Source: a virus
Virus record (IMG/VR): IMGVR_UViG_3300017963_000018
Span: 1-64,000 of that record
Reading direction: 5' to 3' (one strand)
Length of the DNA stretch: 64,000 nt
In this document: positions 48,991 through 56,338 of the stretch, one piece after another
How positions within the stretch are numbered: the stretch's first letter is position 1
How the letters are laid out: each line of letters starts with the position of its first letter
Notes under the pieces: model-generated
Database searches by the model: none
What the model was told of the DNA's origin: nothing
The model's input: only the letters and a program-made list of their open reading frames with translations
Translations under genes and position numbers: made by a program

Positions 48991-49356
48991 ATGGCAGAAA
49001 TGTTAGACCTTGAGCGAATAGGCGTAGATCAAATAAATATGCTTAAGTGGGAAATCTATGATCTTAATGGGTCTACGGCTTTTACACTTGCAGATTCAGC
49101 TACGTGGGAAATCCGGGCACTGTCTTCGGGTTCGGTTATCCTGAGTGGTAGTGGGACAATCAATAATTCTGATACCGATAAGGCGGGAAATACCATCCGT
49201 ACGGTATCCATGACGATTGACACGCACCACACAGATCTTGATATAGGGTATTACTACTTGATTCTTTTCATAGAATTAAGTACACAACAAACACAGTATT
49301 TTCGGGTGAACCTCGAAGTTGTGGATGTTCGTGAAATCCGATCGGAGGTGGCGTAA
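48991..49356 (+). CDS. Hypothetical structural protein, 121 aa (baseplate/fibre-N-terminal type)
   Basis: AGGAGAATATC precedes ATG 48991. The 121 residues have an all-beta pattern with ATWEIRALSSGSVILSGSGT and a terminal YYLILFIEL...FRVNLEVVDV, much like small immunoglobulin-like or BppU N-terminal domains of phage structural proteins. It is coupled to the next gene by a TAATG overlap. The role is not proven. Confidence 0.5.
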   Translation: MAEMLDLERIGVDQINMLKWEIYDLNGSTAFTLADSATWEIRALSSGSVILSGSGTINNSDTDKAGNTIRTVSMTIDTHHTDLDIGYYYLILFIELSTQQTQYFRVNLEVVDVREIRSEVA

Positions 49357-49742
49357 TGGGTGAATTCCTAAAACCTGAAGAAATGAAGGCCAAGGCAACA
49401 ATTGACGTTTTGGCTGAGATGACGGCGGCAGACCTTGACGACCTGTATGTAATTCCTGCAGAACGGACCATTGAAGAAGAGTTTAATCTGGACCTGAACA
49501 CTGACGCGGAACCGTCTTATTGGGCAGGCAGGTTTGTAAGCTATCCCAATATGAGAACCAGCTTCCGTGCAGACTTTCGAAGGGCGGCCATGATATTGGT
49601 TAATAGAATGGCTGTGAACCGTGATGGGTATGGTAGCCAAAGTGTGGCCGGCGCATCGGTAACCTATGGCAAAAGAATCCCCGAGGAAGTGAAATCGCTG
49701 ATGTGGCGCTGGAGACAACCGCCACGGCTATATAGATCATAG
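49356..49742 (+). CDS. Head-tail connector-like protein, 128 aa
   Basis: ATG 49356 overlaps the previous stop. The protein has an N-terminal helix pair and two helices around FRADFRRAAMILVNRMAVN (about 71). The size, helical content and place before the minor head protein fit gp6/gp15-type connectors. The assignment rests on context more than motifs. Confidence 0.45.
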   Translation: MGEFLKPEEMKAKATIDVLAEMTAADLDDLYVIPAERTIEEEFNLDLNTDAEPSYWAGRFVSYPNMRTSFRADFRRAAMILVNRMAVNRDGYGSQSVAGASVTYGKRIPEEVKSLMWRWRQPPRLYRS

Positions 49743-49750
49743 AGAACTAA

Positions 49751-51157
49751 ATGCCAATATCCGCTAGTGAGAGAGAAATCCAGCGTTTAGTCAGATATTA
49801 TAGGAAAGCCATTCGTGACCTGGCTAAAGGCTTTGCATCTGCAGCGGACTTCGAAAAAGGCCGATTCCTATCCCAGATCCAGGGTACACTTGGGATCCTG
49901 GAAGACCTGGATGCAAAAACCGCAAGATGGGCACAGCGGAATATAGGCCGGTTATACAAGGCAAGCTCCCAGGAAGCTAACGCTACCCTCCTGCGGAAGC
50001 TGGGCGTGTCTAAGAGGGACATAGAGCGCGCCAGGGGCTTTAGCCTAATCAATAACCAGGCAATACAGGCTTTAATGGTAGACCCTGAAGTTGGTTTTTT
50101 GACGGGGACGCGGCAGGCGATACAGCAGATCAAAGACAGAATGCGCCTTATCCGCAATCAAGCAAAGCTGCTAAGGACAAAACAAAAGCTCTTCGACGAG
50201 ACCATTGCTCGGGTGGGCTTCTTGGAAGGGAAAAGCCTTCCGGCAGTACGCGACCGAATTGTCGACGAGATGGTTAAGATGAAAAATACGTCCAATATGG
50301 TTTGGACAAAAGCGGCGGCGCAATTGCCTAGTTCTGAGATTGTGTCCAATGTCGCAAACTTGCCATTTGTCAAAGTCCCTATGAAGACCGCCAAGGATGG
50401 ATTCCGTCGATTACGCATTGACCGGTATGCGGAATTGTTGGCAAGGACGAAATCGAATCAAGCTGCGAACCTGGCGCGCCGGAACACGTCACTGGAGCAT
50501 AACATACCATTGGTTCAGATATCGAAGAACAAGCCACTACAGGATGATGCTTGTTTCCTTTACATAGGTAAGGTTTTTGCCTTAACCGCTTCTGGGAAAA
50601 GGGAGTTCGGCGTTCCCATGGTTAATGAGTTACCTAATGGTGGGGCGCCGTTTCACCCGAATTGTACGCATACAGAAAATGTATTTGTGCCGGAATATCA
50701 CACAGTTGAGGAGTTACGTTTAGCACTTCAACCGCCGCCGGAGTGGGCATTGAATAAAACCTGGGGGCAAGTTCAGAAGGAATATAGTCGACGAGTTAAG
50801 AAGGGAGGTATCCAGGAAGCCTATAAGGCTAATCCGGCGGCGGAACGTTTTGGAAGGACTACAGGTGGTAGGGAACGGCGTCGCGCAGAAGCTGGGCTGG
50901 AGCCGGATCTTCCGACTATGCCTGAAGTTATTACTCCTCCCGCACAAAAGACCCCTACGGTTTTCGACACGAAACCATCGCCTCAGTCTATATTGGTCTC
51001 CGGGCCGCCCCCGGTTAGCTTCCAGGTTCCTTCAAACCTGAGTAGTTTGCAGGCCAATGACGCATGGAATGTCGCCATGAAAACGAGTAGCGTGGCAAAA
51101 GATGCGCAAAGTATTCTGGAGGATCTTATCGGGCAATTGTCTAGGATATATGGATAA
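49751..51157 (+). CDS. Minor head protein, Mu gpF/SPP1 gp7-like
   Basis: The 468-residue protein is helical for the first 220 residues. It then has DDACFLYIGKVFAL (about 274), GGAPFHPNCTH (about 301) and a Pro-rich end. The 'DxC..l.gk.f...P..G.PPfHPNC' layout is the signature of phage Mu F-like minor capsid proteins. These usually follow the portal gene; here 34 kb separate them. Confidence 0.75.
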   Translation: MPISASEREIQRLVRYYRKAIRDLAKGFASAADFEKGRFLSQIQGTLGILEDLDAKTARWAQRNIGRLYKASSQEANATLLRKLGVSKRDIERARGFSLINNQAIQALMVDPEVGFLTGTRQAIQQIKDRMRLIRNQAKLLRTKQKLFDETIARVGFLEGKSLPAVRDRIVDEMVKMKNTSNMVWTKAAAQLPSSEIVSNVANLPFVKVPMKTAKDGFRRLRIDRYAELLARTKSNQAANLARRNTSLEHNIPLVQISKNKPLQDDACFLYIGKVFALTASGKREFGVPMVNELPNGGAPFHPNCTHTENVFVPEYHTVEELRLALQPPPEWALNKTWGQVQKEYSRRVKKGGIQEAYKANPAAERFGRTTGGRERRRAEAGLEPDLPTMPEVITPPAQKTPTVFDTKPSPQSILVSGPPPVSFQVPSNLSSLQANDAWNVAMKTSSVAKDAQSILEDLIGQLSRIYG

Positions 51158-52780
51158 ATGGCTGTCGTAGCAAAAGTAAACATGAAAAACCCCGGTGGCT
51201 GGAGTCGCCATGTGGGGGAGAACCTATTATTAACTGTTTCGGGATCATCGCTTGCCGCTAAGGAAATAGCTAATGTGGTGGCCTATACCTTCGGGCAGGA
51301 AGCGATATTCGGGTTCCGTCCCGTAAAGTCCAGCCAGGAGCAAAGCAATCACGTTTTGTTTGTCCGTTTGGGGCATATCCTAAGCAACCGTGAGATGCAG
51401 AAGATAGCGAATCAGCCCGGGGTCACCGACTTCTTGACTACGGGGAAGAAGGAGTATGCCTTTATCAAATCTGATTCAAATCAGACAATAGACCGGTTTA
51501 AGCTGGATATAGCGCGGGCTTTACAGAAGTCAATCACCGGGGGAATCAAGGAGATAAAGCGGATAGCCCTGGTACCAACGGAGGACTATTACACAGAAAA
51601 GCCATTACAGTCTGTTCGTAGGAATAAGCGATCGCATGCTGGGATTAGGCTGGCCCGGCGGCGCCTACACCAGCGGATCGCCCAGGCTGTCCGTGAAGGG
51701 GCTGTGTCCGGCCCTGTGGAGTTTCAGAAGGGATATAGGCTATCTGATATCATTCAACCTATCGTGGCCGTACGGGATCTAATAGAAGGCGGTATAGACA
51801 CCGAAGCGGACGTTTTAAAGGTAGGGGCTATCTTTAGAAAAGAAGTCCTTCGTCCCCAGCGTAGGATATCCCGGCAATTGTACGAGGTAGAAAAGAAGCG
51901 AAGGGCACTGTTACGGCAAAAAGAATCGCTAACAAAAGAAGCTGGGCGCCTTGAGAAGGCAATAGGGATCGGTCCCTATTTAAACACCGAAGATCCCATA
52001 GAGGCTCTACGGTCCCAGGAGAAGCGAATTTCTTCTGTGTCGCCGGCGGATTGGAAAGAATACCAAGAACATGTCGAATTAATTGCGCAGGTCGACAAGT
52101 CTATTAACCGGACATGGCGGGTTGAGTCTTCCCTGCGGAAGCAGCAAGCCGAGCAGTTAAGCCGGGATGTAGTTCAGATATCGAAAGAAATTCGGGACTT
52201 CTCGGGGGACGTTGCGGAAACAATAGATATCACTTCCAGCCCTAAGTTGGTCCAGATATTCAAAAGGGTGCGGCGTTATTTCCCGAAGGCATGGATTGAC
52301 GCCGCCGGAGCCTCCAGACTGAAATTAGGCTGGACAAGCGGCGCCGACACCGGGGGGTATTTGGAAAAACTAAGTGCGCGGTTTACAGATGTTGCGATTC
52401 CCATGGGTGAGGAGAAGCCGGAAGCTATGATTCTCCATGCCTATATGCACCACTTGTCCCGCTTCAATCCGCGAATCTTTAAATTAGAAAAGGCCTTCTA
52501 TCGACGCAGGACAGGGAAAGAATCACTGAAACGGCTTGGGTACCGGAAGGGCGTTCCCATGGGGACCATGGTTCGCAATGACGATTTCGGGGACGGCCCT
52601 TCTCCCGGAAGTAGTTCAGCGGATTCCCGCTATTTAGGCCGGGACTACGGGGCCGATATTAGTGAGATTATGGCGCAGGCTATCCCCGGACTCTATGGCT
52701 ACAATAGGGTTATGACGGCTAAATTACTGCAAGACAAAGACTTACTTGCATTTGTTTTAGGCTTATTGGTGGCAGTGTAA
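51158..52780 (+). CDS. Minor head protein with degenerate zincin-like domain
   Basis: The 540-residue protein starts right after the previous stop. The C-terminal 150 residues follow the layout of zincin-like phage head proteins: ILHAYMHHLSRFNP (about 426), AFYRRRTGKE (about 446), YLGRDYGADISEIMAQAI (about 491-508) and LLQDKDLLAFVLGLL near the end. In active members the first motif is HExxH; here Glu is Ala (HAYMH), so catalysis is unlikely. The N-terminal 350 residues are coiled and basic. It is probably a virion or ejection protein. Confidence 0.6.
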   Translation: MAVVAKVNMKNPGGWSRHVGENLLLTVSGSSLAAKEIANVVAYTFGQEAIFGFRPVKSSQEQSNHVLFVRLGHILSNREMQKIANQPGVTDFLTTGKKEYAFIKSDSNQTIDRFKLDIARALQKSITGGIKEIKRIALVPTEDYYTEKPLQSVRRNKRSHAGIRLARRRLHQRIAQAVREGAVSGPVEFQKGYRLSDIIQPIVAVRDLIEGGIDTEADVLKVGAIFRKEVLRPQRRISRQLYEVEKKRRALLRQKESLTKEAGRLEKAIGIGPYLNTEDPIEALRSQEKRISSVSPADWKEYQEHVELIAQVDKSINRTWRVESSLRKQQAEQLSRDVVQISKEIRDFSGDVAETIDITSSPKLVQIFKRVRRYFPKAWIDAAGASRLKLGWTSGADTGGYLEKLSARFTDVAIPMGEEKPEAMILHAYMHHLSRFNPRIFKLEKAFYRRRTGKESLKRLGYRKGVPMGTMVRNDDFGDGPSPGSSSADSRYLGRDYGADISEIMAQAIPGLYGYNRVMTAKLLQDKDLLAFVLGLLVAV

Positions 52781-53073
52781 TGACGTTTGTTTTTTACGAA
52801 TCTCGAACGCTTCAACCGTTAATAGCGTGGGTTGATGGGCGGCTAATTGGTAGACAAGACCGCGTGCGAGCGATCCTTGGCAGGTCAAAAGTTCTGCAGG
52901 GGAAGCACTTCGGAATTAAACCTCTTGGCCCTGGATCGCCGACGGAGCATATTAAAGACCCCTTTGCGGCATATGATTTTATACAGAAATACTTTGCAAG
53001 TGAGGGGCATACGGTTACAATACGGGGAGATATACCGGTACCTGGAAAGTTGCCGGAAAAGTCTTTTCAGTGA
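52780..53073 (+). CDS. Hypothetical protein, 97 aa
   Basis: ATG 52780 overlaps the previous stop. The 97-residue product is alpha/beta with Gly-rich loops (GKHFGIKPLGPGSPTEHI). No family is recognised. It lies among head-tail genes and may be a connector part. Confidence 0.5.
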   Translation: MTFVFYESRTLQPLIAWVDGRLIGRQDRVRAILGRSKVLQGKHFGIKPLGPGSPTEHIKDPFAAYDFIQKYFASEGHTVTIRGDIPVPGKLPEKSFQ

Positions 53074-53086
53074 GAGAATAGTATCT

Positions 53087-53272
53087 ATGGCAAGGCGGCG
53101 TAGTAAGAACAGGACCGCGAGTGCTGATCAGGTTACGGCCTTGATCGCGCGCATGTCCGATTCGGATTACGCCCGACACCTTGCAGAAAGAGATCAATTC
53201 TATTTTACCTTTCGAGGATCAAAGGGCCTAGCGGAGGCGCGCCGCAGGCAGGTCCAGAATGGTGAAATATAA
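53087..53272 (+). CDS. Hypothetical basic protein, 61 aa
   Basis: ATG 53087 is chosen; the longer frame upstream lies inside the previous gene. The start MARRRSKNRTASADQ is very basic, and a helix follows. It may bind nucleic acid or the scaffold. No family is recognised. Confidence 0.45.
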   Translation: MARRRSKNRTASADQVTALIARMSDSDYARHLAERDQFYFTFRGSKGLAEARRRQVQNGEI

Positions 53273-53301
53273 CGATCTTGCTGAGTTAGAAGTGAAGAGA
53301 A

Positions 53302-53631
53302 ATGCTCAAAAGCGCCTTTTTCAAGGCGAATACTACGATAACGAAGATAGAACGCGCTGGCGCCCTAGATCGATATGGGCAGTCTCAGCTAGAAACTATT
53401 TATCGCAATGTGCGTGGGCGGTTAAGCCAAACAACTAGGTTTTCCCGCACAACACAGGGTGATTCCTTCCTCCTCGATGGGTCTTTATCGCTTGACCGTC
53501 GTTTTGTGCTCCAACCAAAGGACAAGATTACGGTAGGTGATAAGACTTGGATCATATTCACTACAAACGAAGTGCAGGATGTGCACGGGAAAGTTCTATT
53601 TAGAACGTACGGGTTGACCAAACAAAAGTGA
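53302..53631 (+). CDS. Head-closure/head-tail adaptor-like protein, 109 aa
   Basis: The purine-rich GAAGTGAAGAGA stands directly before ATG 53302. The protein has a helical start and a beta barrel-like second half (LLDGSLSLDRRFVLQPKDKI, then IIFTTNEVQD). Size and place match gp16/FII-type head-closure proteins that seal the portal before tail joining. The assignment is by context. Confidence 0.5.
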   Translation: MLKSAFFKANTTITKIERAGALDRYGQSQLETIYRNVRGRLSQTTRFSRTTQGDSFLLDGSLSLDRRFVLQPKDKITVGDKTWIIFTTNEVQDVHGKVLFRTYGLTKQK

Positions 53632-53632
53632 T

Positions 53633-54172
53633 ATGGCGATTTCAATTGAACTTGACATGAAAGAATGGAACGAAGGCATCAAGAAGCTTTCGAAACAGTT
53701 TACCGGTGAGGCTATTACCTTCGAAATGGAGGTAGTTGCCAACCAGGTGCTAAAGAAGGCTATTGATTCCCCCATTCCTTCGGGCTTACGAATGCTCGAG
53801 TTGTCGGCTACGACAGTTCGTAATAATTCTAAGCTCGAAGTAGCTTTCGGGTTCTCGAAGTCTTATGCCGCCTTCCAAGATCAGCCAGGGAAGAGTGGAT
53901 CGATTCAAATTAAGCCACGGGTGAAAAAGGCATTGTATATACCTTTGACACGGGCTGGCGAAAGCCATCGATATGGGCTGAATCCGGTTACGGCCGAAGG
54001 GTTAAAACCCGGCGTTGATTTCATTATTCGGCGCAAGGCCTTAATTAGGATTAAGCCATATGGCTCGGCATTAGGGCCGAATCACTATTTTTCGGAAACG
54101 TTAAAAAGAAATGTGAACTTCATGCTTGAAGCGCTGACTAAGCGTTTGCAGCAGAAGTTGGGTAGTCAGTAA
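53633..54172 (+). CDS. Tail-completion/HK97 gp10-like protein, 179 aa
   Basis: The 179 residues open ISIELDMKEWNEGIKKLSKQF, a gp10/tail-completion-like start, with SGLRMLELSATTVRNNSK in the middle and a helical end. Its place between the closure protein and the tail terminator-like gene fits. It would join head and tail or cap the tube. Confidence 0.55.
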   Translation: MAISIELDMKEWNEGIKKLSKQFTGEAITFEMEVVANQVLKKAIDSPIPSGLRMLELSATTVRNNSKLEVAFGFSKSYAAFQDQPGKSGSIQIKPRVKKALYIPLTRAGESHRYGLNPVTAEGLKPGVDFIIRRKALIRIKPYGSALGPNHYFSETLKRNVNFMLEALTKRLQQKLGSQ

Positions 54173-54203
54173 GGGAACCTGGTTATAGATTGCCGGTGAA
54201 CTA

Positions 54204-54641
54204 ATGGCGTTGATAGCAGTAAATTTTGCGGAAGAGTTGCAGGATTGGATTGCTGACAATTACACCGTTGAGACATTAACGGTGGGCCAGAACTTCATTC
54301 TTGGCAATTTATTAGACCTACAAGATATAGCAGATTATCTCGCCTCGAGTGTATCGCTTTCGATGTACGAGGAAGGCGGGAACATTGTGCGGACTGGGCG
54401 CCGACATCATCAGGAGCGTTCAATTCGCTTTGTTTTTAAAGGACAATATGGGCAAGAGGCGGTGAACAAAACCTGGCAACTTTTGCAATGGTTGGAAGAT
54501 CAGAAGACATTTCTATCTTCAACCTTCCGGGTTTGGCTGGCGCGCATCGATAAATTGCCTTCTGTAATTGGGGCCGACCAGGATGGGATTCACTTGGCCG
54601 ACTCCGTTGTAACGTTTTTCGTCTTATACCGTACGGGGTAA
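54204..54641 (+). CDS. Tail terminator-like protein, 145 aa
   Basis: The 145-residue alpha/beta protein has helix DLQDIADYLASS, strands RSIRFVFKG and a final strand HLADSVVTFFVLYRTG. This is the minor-capsid/tail-terminator layout (gpU/gp17-like), and the gene lies directly upstream of the tail-tube gene. The assignment is tentative. Confidence 0.5.
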   Translation: MALIAVNFAEELQDWIADNYTVETLTVGQNFILGNLLDLQDIADYLASSVSLSMYEEGGNIVRTGRRHHQERSIRFVFKGQYGQEAVNKTWQLLQWLEDQKTFLSSTFRVWLARIDKLPSVIGADQDGIHLADSVVTFFVLYRTG

Positions 54642-54652
54642 AACCCTAGGGC

Positions 54653-54670
54653 GAAAAGGAGTGAAGAAAG
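54653..54670 (+). promoter_or_regulatory. Purine-rich motif before the tail-tube gene
   Basis: GAAAAGGAGTGAAGAAAG directly precedes ATG 54672. It is one substitution from the GAAAAGAAGTGAAGA core and here includes AAGGAG, so it can also serve as the ribosome site. Confidence 0.45.
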
Positions 54671-54671
54671 A

Positions 54672-55454
54672 ATGTCCCAAGAAGTACACAATTCTACTAA
54701 TAACATCAACATTCCACACAATGTATCCGTGTGGTTTCAGCCGGATTTCACTGGCTCTTACACAGAATTAGGAGATTTGCTTGTCGATGGCATTACTCTA
54801 TCACCCGATTTCGCCGAGCACAGGTCGTATCGAAACGGCATTAACGCTCTGCGAAAGCGAATGGTAGCCGCTAAATCGGCATCGATCACTGCGACGCTTA
54901 ACGAACCCAACATTGTCAACCTTCAGAGGGTGCTATTTGGTGGAACAATTGCGACAAGTCAAACAGTGACCGCCTATGAGGGCAAACATCTAACCGTGGC
55001 AGATGACGGTGGAATCTATGTAGATCTGGCAGATGCCGGAGAAACATCGTTCAGTGACATTACGGTTACTGGCGTTTACGCGGTAACGGATGTTCAGGAG
55101 GGCACCAATCTAATTGCTGCCAATATCCTCCCTGACACCGATGGCCACGTGACACTTAATGAAACAGACACAGGTTTGTCGTCCGGAGATATCGTTTACG
55201 TTCGCTATGAGATTTCAGTTGATTCGTTGTATTCGACCGAGATCTTCGGTGCGTCTAATGCAACGGTAGAGGGCGCGGCTATGGTCCAAGCACGAAACCT
55301 TCAGGGTGGCGTTGTGCAGATCTGGCAGCTTTCCTCCGTTCATTTGGCAGCCAATGGCGACATGACGTATCCCTTGGACGCTGTCCAATCCATTCCGATC
55401 TTGTTGACACTTCAGGAAAGAAGTGGCTCGTTCGGGACGGTGTACGCGAAATAA
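54672..55454 (+). CDS. Major tail (tube) protein
   Basis: The 260-residue protein is all-beta with SVWFQPDFTGSYTELGDLLVDGI near the start, a Gly/Asp-rich insertion (about 100-175) and IPILLTLQERSGSFGTVYAK at the end. It sits between the terminator-like gene and the tail chaperone, the fixed place of tail tube genes in siphoviruses. The insertion may be an extra Ig-like lobe on the tube surface. Confidence 0.75.
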   Translation: MSQEVHNSTNNINIPHNVSVWFQPDFTGSYTELGDLLVDGITLSPDFAEHRSYRNGINALRKRMVAAKSASITATLNEPNIVNLQRVLFGGTIATSQTVTAYEGKHLTVADDGGIYVDLADAGETSFSDITVTGVYAVTDVQEGTNLIAANILPDTDGHVTLNETDTGLSSGDIVYVRYEISVDSLYSTEIFGASNATVEGAAMVQARNLQGGVVQIWQLSSVHLAANGDMTYPLDAVQSIPILLTLQERSGSFGTVYAK

Positions 55455-55485
55455 TTGTCGGAGCCAGCTTGATTAGCTTCGACAA
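55455..55485 (+). other. Hairpin between tail-tube and chaperone genes
   Basis: TTGTCG (55455-55460) pairs with CGACAA (55480-55485), and AGC/GCT lengthens the stem. There is no T run. It may lower the amount of transcript passing from the abundant tube gene to the chaperone. Confidence 0.4.
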
Positions 55486-55502
55486 AACAATGAGGAGGCG
55501 GG

Positions 55503-55943
55503 ATGTCGAAGATACTTCGTCATGCGACTTACGAGATGGTGGGCGAAGGAGGGCAAAGCTTGCGGTTGAAGAAATGGTCAACTGCGAAGCTTTTCCTCCT
55601 TGTCCGCGATATCGGATCGATTCTTGAGGAATCGTTTGATGGTCTTTTGTTGGATAAGATATCTGAGGTGCAGCTTATTACCCGTTTGGTCATAAGCCTT
55701 TGCCGGTCTGAGAAACGCGCTGTGCGTTTGATCCGCGAAACCTTGGAAGAACCCAAACTTACTGAGAAGGAGATTCTGGGATGGGATCCTGAAGACTTTT
55801 TGGGATGTCTTAGGGCGGTTTTTGAGTTAAACCTAACTAAGGACTTATCAAAAAACTTCGAAGGGCTTCTGGGCCTAATCGGGAATCAGAGCCCGGCTGG
55901 AATGAAGAAGTCGGAAAAGCCCTTGACAGAAGCCTCTCAGTAA
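55503..55943 (+). CDS. Tail assembly chaperone, short (gpG-like) product
   Basis: ATG 55503 follows GAGGAGGCGGG. The 146-residue helical protein is the zero-frame product of the two-part chaperone gene upstream of the tape measure. The last 28 residues lie in the region where the -1 frame is also open. It coats and holds the tape measure during tail assembly. Confidence 0.75.
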   Translation: MSKILRHATYEMVGEGGQSLRLKKWSTAKLFLLVRDIGSILEESFDGLLLDKISEVQLITRLVISLCRSEKRAVRLIRETLEEPKLTEKEILGWDPEDFLGCLRAVFELNLTKDLSKNFEGLLGLIGNQSPAGMKKSEKPLTEASQ

Positions 55944-56338
55944 AAGAAAGACTCGATAATCTCGAAAAAGCGTTATTTAGGATAGTCAGCAGTCTTGGTT
56001 ACCGGGGCTATAGCTTACGCGAGCTTTGGGATTACGAAGACGGGGCGACCCTGGATCAGCTTTTAACCTTAAATGTCGAGGCTGGCAGGCTGGCGCTTGT
56101 CGATCAAAAGGCACAAGTGAACGCCATGACAGTTGCTTTAGCCTCGTTATTTGACGGTTCTCTATTGCAAAAGCACTTCCAGTCTATCGATGCGGCTTTA
56201 CGGGAAACTGATGTCTTAGGCTTGGGGACAAGTGGGGGCGCCGGCGGTGGTGGGAAAAGCTTTGCGTCAAAACAGGCGGCTGCAATTCACACAGTTAATC
56301 AGCTGAATAAGCTGAATGTTTTGTTGAGGGCTGGATAA
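55503..56338 (+). CDS. Tail assembly chaperone, -1 frameshift (gpGT-like) product
   Basis: After 118 zero-frame codons ribosomes can slip -1 on A_AAA_AAC at 55850-55856 and continue in the frame that stays open from 55841 to the TAA at 56336-56338, adding 160 residues, about 278 in all. The added part has helical charged segments and a Gly-rich loop (GTSGGAGGGGKS) and ends one base into the tape-measure start (TAATG). No start codon with a ribosome site serves the second part alone. Confidence 0.8.
55850..55894 (+). promoter_or_regulatory. -1 ribosomal frameshift signal
   Basis: The heptamer AAAAAAC is in the required phase (zero frame TCA AAA AAC). Six bases downstream GGGCT (55863-55867) plus CTG (55869-55871) pair with CAG (55887-55889) plus AGCCC (55890-55894), an 8-bp stem with one bulged T, a fitting stimulatory hairpin. 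Confidence 0.85.
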
